Positions 1 through 8,857 of a stretch of DNA of 40,032 nt are shown here, piece by piece. Within the stretch, counting starts at the first letter, position 1; each line of letters starts with the position of its first letter. This DNA comes from Candidatus Melainabacteria bacterium (GTDB lineage Bacteria; Vulcanimicrobiota; JABDET01): positions 488-40,519 of the forward strand of contig JABDET010000006.1 in assembly GCA_013286945.1 (NCBI GenBank), given 5' to 3'. The position numbers and the translations under genes were made by a program. The notes under the pieces were generated by a model, which was not told the origin of the DNA, did not search any database, and worked only from the letters and a program-made list of their open reading frames with translations.

Positions 1-94
1 GGACGCGTTGGGGTCAGCATCGCCTCAATTCGCGACATCGAGGAACTCTTTGTCGGTATTCCATTGGAGAAGGTTTCCACGTCGATGACCATTA
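1..94. repeat. Exact inverted copy of 1431-1524 at the contig edge
   Basis: Bases 1-94 are the reverse complement of 1431-1524, inside the mutase gene. I followed the match base by base without a mismatch until it breaks between 94 and 95. The copy is too short to be functional and is abruptly joined to an unrelated reading frame. Inverted joins of neighbouring sequence are typical of multiple-displacement amplification chimeras and of assembly ends, so this is more likely an artefact than a biological repeat. A true small inversion-duplication remains possible. Confidence 0.93.
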
Positions 95-236
95 GCTGCC
101 ACATCTCCGTTCCTGTGTTGTCCAAAAGACAGGCGTGGCCTGTCTCAAAATGAAGCAGGTACATTTCGTCTCCGAGTTGTTCGAAGACAACTTGTGGATC
201 GCGGGATGGGTGCAATCTCAATCTCTGATCTATCAT
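95..236 (-). CDS. PqqD-family peptide-binding protein, 3' part missing
   Basis: This partial gene reads from an ATG at 236 down to the join at 95, giving 47 residues, just over half the family length of about 90. The visible part has the PqqD pattern: a short N-terminus with HPSRDP, then a beta-hairpin region [13 protein letters not shown], a LLDNTG turn (family LNxTG) and MWQL (family hWxLL). PqqD-like proteins present precursor peptides to radical-SAM or other modifying enzymes, or occur as stand-alone binding domains. It starts 25 bases after the mutase stop on the same strand, so it is probably in that operon. I see no strong ribosome-binding site. The C-terminal half and any partner gene lie beyond the join and cannot be seen. 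Confidence 0.68.
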
Positions 237-261
237 AATGGCTGAGGTAAATCGCTGTGTT

Positions 262-1869
262 TCATCTTAGATCGTATTCACCAAACATTTTTCGAAGAGC
301 ACCGCATACTTCCCCGAGGGTGACTGAAGATTTCATGGCTTGAATAAAGATCGGGACGAGATTTTCACTCCCAGATGCTCCCTTCTTGATTCGATCCAAA
401 TGTTCGGCCACAACACTTTGGTTTCGACCCTCCTTGAGTTTGCGAATACGCGAAACGGCTTCACTCTCAAGCTTAGGGTCAATCTTCATGACCGGAGGTG
501 ATTCCGTGGCTTTTGAAACAAAAGCATTCACCCCGACGATAATTTGTTCTTTCTTTTCGACCTGTTGTTGATATTCGTAAGCACTTTGGTGAATGGCTTG
601 TTCAAAATAGCCAGAATGGACACACTCGATGGCTCCCCCATGAGCCTCGACATCCCTTAAGAGTTCCTTTGCCTTTTCGTAAAGTGCTTCCGTGAGAGAT
701 TCGATAAAATAGGAGCCTCCAAGTGGATCCGCGGTGCGGGTAACACCCGATTCATAAGCGATCACCTGTTGGGTTCGTAACGCCAGGGTTGCCGAAGCTT
801 CGGTGGGAAGGGCCAATGCCTCGTCGTAAGCATTGGTGTGGAGTGACTGGGTTCCCCCAAGAACGGCAGCAAGCGCTTGGATCGTAACACGGGCCACGTT
901 GTTCAATGGCTGCTGGCTGGTTAAGGTTGAGCCTGCCGTTTGTGTGTGAAAACGAAGCATGAGCGCTTTGGGCTCCTTCGCGCCAAGCCGGGTTCCCATG
1001 AGTTCTGTCCAAAGGCGACGGGCTGCTCGAAACTTGGCAATTTCTTCAAAAAAATCATTGTGGCAAACAAAGAAAAACGAAATCTTAGTTCCCAACGCAT
1101 CAATGGACAGTCCTCTTTTTCTTGCTTCGTTAAGATAAGCAAGCGCATTCGCAAAGGTAAATGCAATTTCTTGAACAGCGGTGGCTCCAGCTTCTCGCAT
1201 GTGGTATCCGCTAATCGATATGGGATTCATCTTCGGCAGATGTTTGGTGCAATATTCAATGACATCCACCGCAAGACGCATGGAGAATTCAGGGGGATAA
1301 ATATAAGTACCACGAGCGATGTATTCCTTGAGAATATCGTTTTGCATGGTACCCGAAAGTTTTTCTTTTGGGATCCCCTGGGTTTCAGCCAAACCCACAT
1401 AGAGAGAAAGAAGAAGCGAAGCCGTAGCATTAATGGTCATCGACGTGGAAACCTTCTCCAATGGAATACCGACAAAGAGTTCCTCGATGTCGCGAATTGA
1501 GGCGATGCTGACCCCAACGCGTCCAACTTCTCCCAAAGCCTCAGGGCTATCGGGATCATATCCCATTTGAGTCGGGAGATCAAACGCGACCGACAATCCC
1601 ATTTGCCCTTCATTCAGGAGGTGTCGAAATCGGTGATTGGTCTCGGTTGCTGTTCCATACCCTGCATACTGGCGCATGGTCCACAGTCTTGCGCGATACA
1701 TCGACGCATGGATCCCACGCGTGAAAGGGGGTTTTCCAGGATCCCCGGTCTTCGCCCCGTAGTTAATGGCGGTAATGTCCATCGGATTGTAAAAAGATTT
1801 AATGGGGATACCGGAAGGGGTGAAAACGTGTTCGACCTTCTCGGATTCGGAGTGCTTTGTTTCTTTCAT
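262..1869 (-). CDS. Methylmalonyl-CoA mutase, large (catalytic) chain without B12 domain
   Basis: The 535-residue protein is the TIM-barrel chain of an adenosylcobalamin-dependent acyl-CoA mutase, which interconverts methylmalonyl-CoA and succinyl-CoA. Family signatures are clear: RQYAGYGTA (65-73), the GLSVAFDLPTQ block (91-101), LSGTMQNDILKEY (171-183) and SGYHMREAGATA (220-231). Counterparts of the known active-site residues are present: Tyr68 (Tyr89 of the Propionibacterium enzyme), Arg186 (Arg207, binds the substrate carboxylate) and His223 (His244). Tyr plus Arg argues for methylmalonyl-CoA rather than isobutyryl-CoA, whose mutase has Phe and Gln there. The protein ends without the cobalamin-binding domain, so a separate small subunit must be encoded elsewhere. 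It starts 6 bases after the decarboxylase stop, with a weak GAAG ribosome-binding site. The sucD gene at 33770 acts on its product, succinyl-CoA. Confidence 0.93.
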   Translation of the reverse strand: MKETKHSESEKVEHVFTPSGIPIKSFYNPMDITAINYGAKTGDPGKPPFTRGIHASMYRARLWTMRQYAGYGTATETNHRFRHLLNEGQMGLSVAFDLPTQMGYDPDSPEALGEVGRVGVSIASIRDIEELFVGIPLEKVSTSMTINATASLLLSLYVGLAETQGIPKEKLSGTMQNDILKEYIARGTYIYPPEFSMRLAVDVIEYCTKHLPKMNPISISGYHMREAGATAVQEIAFTFANALAYLNEARKRGLSIDALGTKISFFFVCHNDFFEEIAKFRAARRLWTELMGTRLGAKEPKALMLRFHTQTAGSTLTSQQPLNNVARVTIQALAAVLGGTQSLHTNAYDEALALPTEASATLALRTQQVIAYESGVTRTADPLGGSYFIESLTEALYEKAKELLRDVEAHGGAIECVHSGYFEQAIHQSAYEYQQQVEKKEQIIVGVNAFVSKATESPPVMKIDPKLESEAVSRIRKLKEGRNQSVVAEHLDRIKKGASGSENLVPIFIQAMKSSVTLGEVCGALRKMFGEYDLR

Positions 1870-1875
1870 GGCTTC

Positions 1876-3324
1876 TTAGCGGGAGGAGGCGAGCAAGCGA
1901 GTCCCTTCTCCCTTAATCAGCTCCCAGGCTTCCTGCACATGCCGATGCTCCGTACGGTAATTGGCAATGGCAAGCCGGAGAATAAAGCGGTCATTTAATT
2001 TCGTATGTGAAATAAAGATTTTTCCACTTTCATTCACTCGGTTGAGGAGTTTTTCGTTTATCTTGTCGATCGCTTCATTGGCCAAACCCTTCTTGACGAG
2101 GCGGAAGCAGATCGTGGAAAATGGGACAGGAGCCATTCGTTCAAAGTTTGAATCTTGGTCGATCCATCGAGCAAATTCTTGAGCCAGATCAATCTGAGTA
2201 CGAATCGCGTTCTTAAGTCCTTCCTTTCCAAACATTCGAATGACAAACCACAACTTAAGCGCTCGGAAACGCCGGCCTAATTGAATGCCATAATCCATGA
2301 AATTGTGAACGCTCTCGGGTTCGTCTGTCCGAAGGTATTCCGGAACAAGACTAAATGCTCTTTTTAGAATTTCAGGTTTGCGTGTGTACAGAATCGAGCA
2401 ATCCACTGGCGTTGCAAGCCACTTGTGCGGATTAAACGTAAAAGAATCGGCTTTCTCGACACCGGCAAACGACTGCCTCATTTCTGGAAGAATGGCTGCA
2501 GAGCCGGCATAAGCCGCATCGACATGGAGCCAAAGCTTTTCTTTCTCGCAGATTTCAGCTATGGCAAAGACCGGATCAACACTGGTGGTCGAGGTGGTTC
2601 CAATGGTGGCCACAACACCGGTGGGCCGATACCCCTTTGCACGATCGGCGGCAATGGCTTGGAGCAAGAGATCGGGTCGCATTCGAAAATCCTGATCCAC
2701 CGCAATTTTGCGAAAATTCTCTTGGCCCAAGCCGAGAACGATGGCCCCTTTTTCCACGGAGGAATGTGCTTGTTCTGAAGCATAAACCGTAAGTTTTGGA
2801 AGATCGCTTCTTCCTGACATTCCGTGTTCGCGAATCCCAAGATTCAAAGCTTCACGTGCGGCCGCCAAGGCATAAAACGTGGAAATCGAGGCAGTGTCTG
2901 TAATCATGCCAAACAATGGCTTTGGAAGCGCAAGCATCTGACGAAGCCAGTCCACGACCACTTCTTCAAGTTCAGTCGCCGAGGGGGATGATCGCCAGAG
3001 CATCCCGTTTACATTTAAAGCCGCACTTAAAAACTCACCCAGAATTCCCGGGGGAGCACTGGTAATCGGGAAATAAGCAAAAAACCGAGGATGATTCCAA
3101 TGCGTTATTCCAGGAAGAATAATTTTTTCAAAATCGTTCATGACCGATTGGAGGGTTTCAGCGCTGATCGGTGGATGCGTCGGAAGGGCATTACGAATTT
3201 CACCCGGCTTTGCTTTCGACAAGACCGGATACTTTTCACTTTCCTCAAGATAGCGAGCGATCCAGTCAGCCACCACCTGAGCCTCTTGACGAAAATCGAT
3301 ACTGGTTGCCGCTTGATTAGCCAT
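1876..3324 (-). CDS. Group II pyridoxal-phosphate amino-acid decarboxylase
   Basis: This 482-residue protein belongs to the aromatic-L-amino-acid/glutamate decarboxylase family. It shows HPRFFAYFP near residue 78, the ATELEEVVVDW helix (116-126), His186 in SEQAHSS (ring stacking on PLP), Asp269 in HVDAAYAG (pairs with the PLP ring nitrogen) and the PLP lysine Lys301 in NPHKWLATP. Tyr330, in EYLRTD, corresponds to the catalytic-loop tyrosine that distinguishes true decarboxylases from aldehyde synthases. GRRFRALKLW follows, as in DOPA decarboxylase. The substrate (Tyr, Trp, DOPA or another amino acid) cannot be fixed from sequence. The ATG at 3324 has a good AGGAGT site. The gene lies 21 bases after the metalloprotease gene and 6 bases before the mutase gene, consistent with one transcript. 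Confidence 0.9.
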   Translation of the reverse strand: MANQAATSIDFRQEAQVVADWIARYLEESEKYPVLSKAKPGEIRNALPTHPPISAETLQSVMNDFEKIILPGITHWNHPRFFAYFPITSAPPGILGEFLSAALNVNGMLWRSSPSATELEEVVVDWLRQMLALPKPLFGMITDTASISTFYALAAAREALNLGIREHGMSGRSDLPKLTVYASEQAHSSVEKGAIVLGLGQENFRKIAVDQDFRMRPDLLLQAIAADRAKGYRPTGVVATIGTTSTTSVDPVFAIAEICEKEKLWLHVDAAYAGSAAILPEMRQSFAGVEKADSFTFNPHKWLATPVDCSILYTRKPEILKRAFSLVPEYLRTDEPESVHNFMDYGIQLGRRFRALKLWFVIRMFGKEGLKNAIRTQIDLAQEFARWIDQDSNFERMAPVPFSTICFRLVKKGLANEAIDKINEKLLNRVNESGKIFISHTKLNDRFILRLAIANYRTEHRHVQEAWELIKGEGTRLLASSR

Positions 3325-3345
3325 GGTTACTCCTTATTTGATGTG

Positions 3346-6024
3346 TCATTCTTCTTCGGATTGAGGAAGGGCCCTCTCCCTGATGGACTGATGAAGCTTT
3401 GCTTGAAGCGCCCTATCAATCAACCTCAAGCTTGCCAACAGGTGGGTTCGTGTGAGTTCATTCGGATGATAAGCCGCGGTATTGAGCACCCTCCTGATCT
3501 TGTCCCGGATAATTTCCAAATGATGAAGGGCTAAACTTGTTGCGTCTTCCGGAACCGTCGCAATCGGCTGAGGAGGCATGTCAAGTTCAGAAATAGCGAA
3601 TATTTGAGGTCTCGGCTGAAGGACAAGCTCGATCAAACGGTTGAGATATTCTCTTTGAAGGGTGCGTCGCAAATCGGAAATGTTGGTTTCTTGATCAAGT
3701 TCCTTCCAAAAATGGGTTGTGGTCCAATCAAAGAGATCCGGAAGTGTAAAGGTGCCTTTTCCCCCCGAAACACGTCGTTCATTGTCGAGGAGACGGTTCA
3801 GGAGCACGGGACGGAAAAGCTCATCGAGGATGGCTGCTTGAATGCTTGAAACTTTCTCGCGCATCGGATAGTCGATGGGTGTCAGGTAAGCGTGAATCTC
3901 CGTAAAATGATTGCTTTTTCGGTCACCAGCCAGCTTGTTAAGGAGCTCAGGAGAAAAGTGAAAGGCGTTATCCGCGAACAGGTTTTGATCGAGAACATCG
4001 AGAGCTCTTTCTTGTTCGCGCCTCTCAACTGGTCGAAGCGGAAGTTTAGCCCCGCGGTCCCCAGCATGGCTTCGTGAAAAATATTCCCCTCCAACAAAAC
4101 GGATTGGAATTTGGGAGATCGTGGTAAACCCACCCATCACCAGATCAAAAGCTCGCCTCGTTTGATTGTAACTTTCCCCACGCAATGGAAGTTTTACTGT
4201 CATTTCGTCCCACAGCTCGTGATAGAGCCCATATCGCCGCGAAGCGAATGCGAGTGGATCATTGGAAAGATCGAAAATTGCAGAAAGCGGGTCGACATTG
4301 TATGGACCATAGGTATCTTCATCCGTTTCGTAAGCGTAAGCCGGGGTAGCAGATTGATCGGTGATTTTCCTGAGCTCGTGCTCTTCATCCACGGGTGAAG
4401 AGACTTCGGTTGGAACATACCCGTACTCGATAGCCCAGTAATCATACGGGCCAATGGTGGAAGAAAAATATTCCCCTTGTTTTGTTCCACGGGAAGCAAT
4501 GTTGATTGCGGTATAATCCATGATCGACGAAGAAAGACCTGTCTTTTTCGTTATGCTTGGGTTGCCGAGATTCTTGAGTGACAGCAAAGTGCTCCCATGG
4601 AAATTGTGCCGAAGGCCAAGGCAGTGGCCAATCTCATGCATGACCACTTCCTTGATGTACGCGTCGACAAAATCTTGAGGAACCATGAATTGCTCAGGGT
4701 GGTCAGAGTTCAGTGCCAGGCGAAGAGATGCCCCCGCTGCTTCCTGTGCTTTAAGGGGTCCAAACAAGCAGCGATTTTTCGCAAAACCTGAAAAGGCCTC
4801 TCCGAGATGGTCCTCGTCGATTTCGTAGCGATAGATATATTTGATCCGTTTCACAGCGTCCTCATCCAAAAGAACGCTAGCGTTGTAGATTTCGCCAGTA
4901 AGCGGATTGACGTGCGATGGGCCAAGCCCGGCAAAACTTCCCTTGGAAGAACTGATCCAATGAATGACGTTGTAGCGAATATCCAGCGAGTTCCAGTTAG
5001 CATTCTCGGGTTGGACCTTAACGTCCACCTCATTGGGGATACCGATTTTCGAGAAAGCTTTATTCCACTCAAGAACGGCCTCTTTGATTGGTTCGCGATA
5101 CTCAAGAGGAACTGTATTTTCAATCCAAAACAGAACAGGCTTCTTCGCCATGTCCCAACGATTGACGTATTCGACAATTGAGGTGTCGGGATTTTCGCTC
5201 GAAAAATCCTTAACAGCAGAAACAAAGTAGCCGATTCGATCATCCGCTAGGCGTGGTTGGTAGTGTCCTGTCGGAAGCATCGAAAAGCTGAAATGGATAC
5301 CCAGAGGAATACTCCGCCAATCAGGAAGGCTATCAAGGAATGGTGCTTCTTTGGGAGGGGCATTGGTTGCAAAGTTGGCCTTTACATCAATTTCTACGTT
5401 CTCCGGGAATGCCAAAACCTCATCGATGGATGACTTCGAAGGATCAAATGCGTAATTCCCTTTAACCGCCTGGTTCAGGGCACGCGAAAGATCAGGAAGA
5501 TCGCTCATCACGAGCTCACCGATATCAATGAGAATTGATTTCTTTTCCGGATGGATGGAGAGAATTTTAAAGTTTCCGAGAATGGCATCGGTAAAGTCCA
5601 TCTTGACGGCACGGGCCAAAGGGGTGTTCGAGTTAGCTCTAAAATAGGGGTTTTCACGAATGAACTGAATTTCGTCATTCACGCGACGAAATTGAAACAA
5701 GTAATCATCAAGAGGGCTTCCTGTGAGGATTCCAGCATCTCCCATCCCATGACTCAAACTGAGGGTGAGCTGGAAATTGGTGTCGAGCTGTTCGGGCTGA
5801 ATTTCCAAGTACAATTTCCCTTCTTTGCCCTGGTAGAGCGTAAAGAGCCCTTGGATTTTCTCAGTGTCTTTGGTGACTTCACTGAAGGGCTTAAAGGAGT
5901 CGGATGATTTCGAGGAGTCAGATGGGGGTTTCTCAGCCCCTCTGGCTGGCAGGGGAAACAAAAGTGAACCGAGAGTAAAAAGTATCATGATCGTGAAAAT
6001 AGTATGCGTGAGTCTAAGTTTCAA
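3346..6024 (-). CDS. Exported zinc metalloprotease, DUF5117/DUF4953 type
   Basis: The 892-residue protein begins with a hydrophobic signal segment (residues 8-29, probable cleavage after ARGA), so it is exported. The extended zinc motif HEIGHCLGLRHNF (463-475) gives ligands His463 and His467, catalytic Glu464 and third ligand His473. SSIMDY about 25 residues later is a plausible Met-turn. The N-terminal third resembles the DUF5117 region of large metzincin-like proteases of Bacteroidota, Acidobacteriota and related groups; the C-terminal third is helical. The TTG start at 6024 is supported by GGAGGGAG about 8 bases upstream. It lies 25 bases after alaS on the same strand. The substrate is unknown, and function is inferred from the zinc site and overall size. 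Confidence 0.85.
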   Translation of the reverse strand: MKLRLTHTIFTIMILFTLGSLLFPLPARGAEKPPSDSSKSSDSFKPFSEVTKDTEKIQGLFTLYQGKEGKLYLEIQPEQLDTNFQLTLSLSHGMGDAGILTGSPLDDYLFQFRRVNDEIQFIRENPYFRANSNTPLARAVKMDFTDAILGNFKILSIHPEKKSILIDIGELVMSDLPDLSRALNQAVKGNYAFDPSKSSIDEVLAFPENVEIDVKANFATNAPPKEAPFLDSLPDWRSIPLGIHFSFSMLPTGHYQPRLADDRIGYFVSAVKDFSSENPDTSIVEYVNRWDMAKKPVLFWIENTVPLEYREPIKEAVLEWNKAFSKIGIPNEVDVKVQPENANWNSLDIRYNVIHWISSSKGSFAGLGPSHVNPLTGEIYNASVLLDEDAVKRIKYIYRYEIDEDHLGEAFSGFAKNRCLFGPLKAQEAAGASLRLALNSDHPEQFMVPQDFVDAYIKEVVMHEIGHCLGLRHNFHGSTLLSLKNLGNPSITKKTGLSSSIMDYTAINIASRGTKQGEYFSSTIGPYDYWAIEYGYVPTEVSSPVDEEHELRKITDQSATPAYAYETDEDTYGPYNVDPLSAIFDLSNDPLAFASRRYGLYHELWDEMTVKLPLRGESYNQTRRAFDLVMGGFTTISQIPIRFVGGEYFSRSHAGDRGAKLPLRPVERREQERALDVLDQNLFADNAFHFSPELLNKLAGDRKSNHFTEIHAYLTPIDYPMREKVSSIQAAILDELFRPVLLNRLLDNERRVSGGKGTFTLPDLFDWTTTHFWKELDQETNISDLRRTLQREYLNRLIELVLQPRPQIFAISELDMPPQPIATVPEDATSLALHHLEIIRDKIRRVLNTAAYHPNELTRTHLLASLRLIDRALQAKLHQSIRERALPQSEEE

Positions 6025-6049
6025 GAGATCGCTCCCTCCATATTGTTGA

Positions 6050-8731
6050 TTATTGCACGCTCGATGTTTTTTTCGATTTGGACTGGATCATTTCGATGAC
6101 CTTGTCTAGAGCTCCCCCAATTTTCGCAGGATCTTTCCCTCCAGCTTCAGCCAGATCATTTCTTCCTCCCCCTCCACCACCCACCACCGCTGCAGCAGAC
6201 TTCACAAGCTCCACCGCTGAAAATCCACGTTTCAGAAGGTCGGGGGTAACCCCGCAAACCAAAGAGACCTTTCCTCCGAGGGAAGAACTAAGGAAGACAA
6301 TTCCTGATTTCATTTTATCCTTTAAGGCATCTGCCATGTTTTTCAACGATTGTCCATCTTCATTCTCGAACGTGTGTAAAAGGACCGGAATATCGCCAAT
6401 AGTTTGCACCTTGGAAAGAAGTGACAAGGCTTGATGGGCAGCAAGTTGTCGCTTCAAGCGGAGAATTTCCTTTTCCTTTTCTTGTTTATCAGTAAGGATC
6501 AGATCGATCCCTGGAAGAAGATCGGAGAATTCCGCTTTTAGCCGATCGGTTAGTCCAATGCGGAGGCTTTGAAGCTCTTCGAGATAAGCGATACCTGCCT
6601 TGGCTGTCTTTGCTTCAATTCGGCGAACCCCCTTCGCAATCGATGACTCTTTCGTGATGACAAAAAGGCCCAGGTCACCTGTTCGCGAAGCATGTGTGCC
6701 ACCGCACAATTCTTTGCTAAACTTGTTCACTTGGACAATGCGAACCTCATCCCCATACTTCTCGCCAAAAAGGGCGAGTGCCCCTTCTCTTATTGCCTCT
6801 TCTTGACTTGTGATCTTAGTTTGCACTGAGAGATTGAGGGAGATCTTTTCGTTGACCAGAGTTTCAATACGGCTAAGTTCTTCCTCGGTTAAACTCTTGG
6901 GGTGGGAAAAGTCAAGGCGCAAATATTCGGGAGAAACATAAGAACCCGCTTGTTGTACATGAGGACCAAGAATCTCGCGTAGTGCTGAATGAAGCATGTG
7001 AGTTGCCGTATGATGCCGTCGAATTTGTTCGCGTCGCGACCGATCCACTTCTCCATGGACAGAGGCTTGAGAAGAAAGCCTCCCTTCCTTAACCTGGATC
7101 CGGTGGAAAAAGATTGCGCCCGGGCTTTTCTGTGTATCGAGAACGGTAGCTCTTCCTCCGTTCCATGTCAGCGCACCCGTGTCACCAATCTGGCCGCCGC
7201 TTTCCGCGTAGAAAGGGGACTGGTCAAAAACAACTATCCCTTCTTCACCTTCACGCAGACCCTCCAGAGTTTGATCCCCATTTTGAATGGCAAGAACCTT
7301 TATTTCCCCTTCAAGATGCTCGTAGCCGAGAAATATGGTGGCTGGGAGATTGGTGAGTTGAGTTTGTAACGCTTGTGCCATGACATCGGTAACCGCTTTA
7401 GTCCCACGTGATCGCTCGCGCTGTTTTGCCATTTCCGCAAGAAAGCCTTGTTCATCAACCTCGAGGCCTTCCTTTACGATGATGTCTTTAGCGAGCTCGA
7501 AGGGGAAGCCCCGTTCATCATGAAGGCGAAAAAGAACCTCCCCCGGTAGCTTTGTTTTTCCAGCCGATTTTACTGCAGCAATCTCTTCTCTCAGGAGTTC
7601 ATGACCAAGATTTAAGGTTCTTAAGAAATCGTCATCGGCAAGGGCAATTTGCTCTTCGATCTCGTTTTGGCTCTTGCTAAGCTCTGGATAAATATTCTTC
7701 ATCGTTTCTATGACGATTCTCGCCAAGCTAGAGAGTGATGGGCACCGTGAGCTAGGACTTCCCGCTTCGTCAGCATAAAGACGAGCCCGCCGGAGAATTC
7801 GTCGAAGTACATAGCCTCTTCCCTCGTTGGAAGGCAAGACGTTGTCTGCAATTATGAAAGTGGCAGCTCTGATGTGATCCGCTACAATTCGACTTGCGAT
7901 GCGCGCTTTGTCTGACGAACCTTCATAGTGCGGATTGATCTTTTCGATGAGGTTCTTGAAAAGATCCGTTTCGAATGGGGAATCTTTTCCTTGAAGAACC
8001 ATGGTGATCCGCTCAAGACCAGCACCGGTGTCGATGTTTTTCTGGGGAAGCTCGTGCAGTTTTCCTTGTTCATCCTTATGATACATGGTGAATACCAGAT
8101 TCCAAAGCTCTAAGAAACGATCACACGACTCGCCCCTATCATTTTTGTTTTCGCAACCGGGCCGACAATCAGATTTTCTGCAACTGTACTTTTCTCCACG
8201 ATCATAATAAATTTCAGAATCGGGACCACAGGTTCCCGTGGGGCCAATGGGGCCCCAAAAATTGTCTGCCAGTCGAATCAGCTTGGAGGTTGGTAAGCCG
8301 ATCTTCTTGTTCCAGATTTGATACGCCTCGTCGTCGTCGGTGTGAACGCTAACCCATAGCTTTTCCTTGCTCAGTTGGTAATGCTGGGTGAGAAGTTCCC
8401 ATCCCCACACGATGGCTTCTTCTTTGAAATAATCGCCAAACGAGAAATTACCAAGCATTTCAAAGAACGTGTGATGACGCGATGTGCGCCCAACTTGCTC
8501 TAAGTCATCAGCCCGAACGCACTTTTGGCACGTGGTAATCCTGGGAGCAACCGGCTTAACGAGTCCTGCAAATTCTGCTTTAAATGGGGCCATGCCAGCG
8601 GCGACGAGAAGCAAAGTGGGGTCTTGGATCGGAACAAGAGGAAAACTTGGCAAACGCCGATGATTTTTTTTCTCGAAGAATTCCAGGAAAGTTTCGCGGA
8701 CTTTTGTGCTTGGCCAGTTCTCTTGCATCAC
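6050..8731 (-). CDS. alaS: Alanine--tRNA ligase
   Basis: The 893-residue protein is a full-length alanyl-tRNA synthetase. The class II core holds HHTFFEMLGNFSFGDYF (motif 1 area), GPTGTCGPDSEIYYD, IDTGAGLERI and EGRGYVLRRILRRA (motif 3 area). A small four-cysteine insertion sits just before the FLELWNLVF block. The editing domain has its zinc/catalytic residues His574, His578 (HTATH), Cys676 and His680 (CGGTH). The C-Ala tail carries a Gly6 run before RNDLAEAGGKDP. The start is GTG at 8731 or the immediately following ATG at 8728, with no clear Shine-Dalgarno upstream. It is probably the first gene of the minus-strand run down to the PqqD-like gene. Confidence 0.97.
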   Translation of the reverse strand: MMQENWPSTKVRETFLEFFEKKNHRRLPSFPLVPIQDPTLLLVAAGMAPFKAEFAGLVKPVAPRITTCQKCVRADDLEQVGRTSRHHTFFEMLGNFSFGDYFKEEAIVWGWELLTQHYQLSKEKLWVSVHTDDDEAYQIWNKKIGLPTSKLIRLADNFWGPIGPTGTCGPDSEIYYDRGEKYSCRKSDCRPGCENKNDRGESCDRFLELWNLVFTMYHKDEQGKLHELPQKNIDTGAGLERITMVLQGKDSPFETDLFKNLIEKINPHYEGSSDKARIASRIVADHIRAATFIIADNVLPSNEGRGYVLRRILRRARLYADEAGSPSSRCPSLSSLARIVIETMKNIYPELSKSQNEIEEQIALADDDFLRTLNLGHELLREEIAAVKSAGKTKLPGEVLFRLHDERGFPFELAKDIIVKEGLEVDEQGFLAEMAKQRERSRGTKAVTDVMAQALQTQLTNLPATIFLGYEHLEGEIKVLAIQNGDQTLEGLREGEEGIVVFDQSPFYAESGGQIGDTGALTWNGGRATVLDTQKSPGAIFFHRIQVKEGRLSSQASVHGEVDRSRREQIRRHHTATHMLHSALREILGPHVQQAGSYVSPEYLRLDFSHPKSLTEEELSRIETLVNEKISLNLSVQTKITSQEEAIREGALALFGEKYGDEVRIVQVNKFSKELCGGTHASRTGDLGLFVITKESSIAKGVRRIEAKTAKAGIAYLEELQSLRIGLTDRLKAEFSDLLPGIDLILTDKQEKEKEILRLKRQLAAHQALSLLSKVQTIGDIPVLLHTFENEDGQSLKNMADALKDKMKSGIVFLSSSLGGKVSLVCGVTPDLLKRGFSAVELVKSAAAVVGGGGGGRNDLAEAGGKDPAKIGGALDKVIEMIQSKSKKTSSVQ

Positions 8732-8756
8732 AAGAGTTTAGTTCAAGTCCTAGGGG

Positions 8757-8792
8757 ACACTTCCTACTGGGTTATGGCGGGAAGGGAAGTGT
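8757..8792 (-). promoter_or_regulatory. Hairpin in the alaS leader
   Basis: ACACTTCC (8757-8764) pairs perfectly with GGAAGTGT (8785-8792) around a 20-base loop, and three flanking G-C pairs can extend it across a bulge. It lies 25-60 bases upstream of the alaS start on the minus strand. No T-run follows on either strand, so it does not look like an intrinsic terminator, and it lacks T-box features. A role in alaS leader control or mRNA stability is only a guess. Confidence 0.35.
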
Positions 8793-8857
8793 GCCCAATT
8801 TCAAAAAACCTGTTTCACGCAAGCGGCTCTCTGACGGAAGCTATCGGTGCACCACTC

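Noticed and set aside
1-94. Second, partial methylmalonyl-CoA mutase gene
   Set aside because: It is an exact 94-base inverted copy of the nearby gene and does not continue as mutase; it is best read as a join artefact.
8732-8857. T-box or intrinsic terminator upstream of alaS
   Set aside because: There is a hairpin, but no T-run and no T-box bulge sequence.
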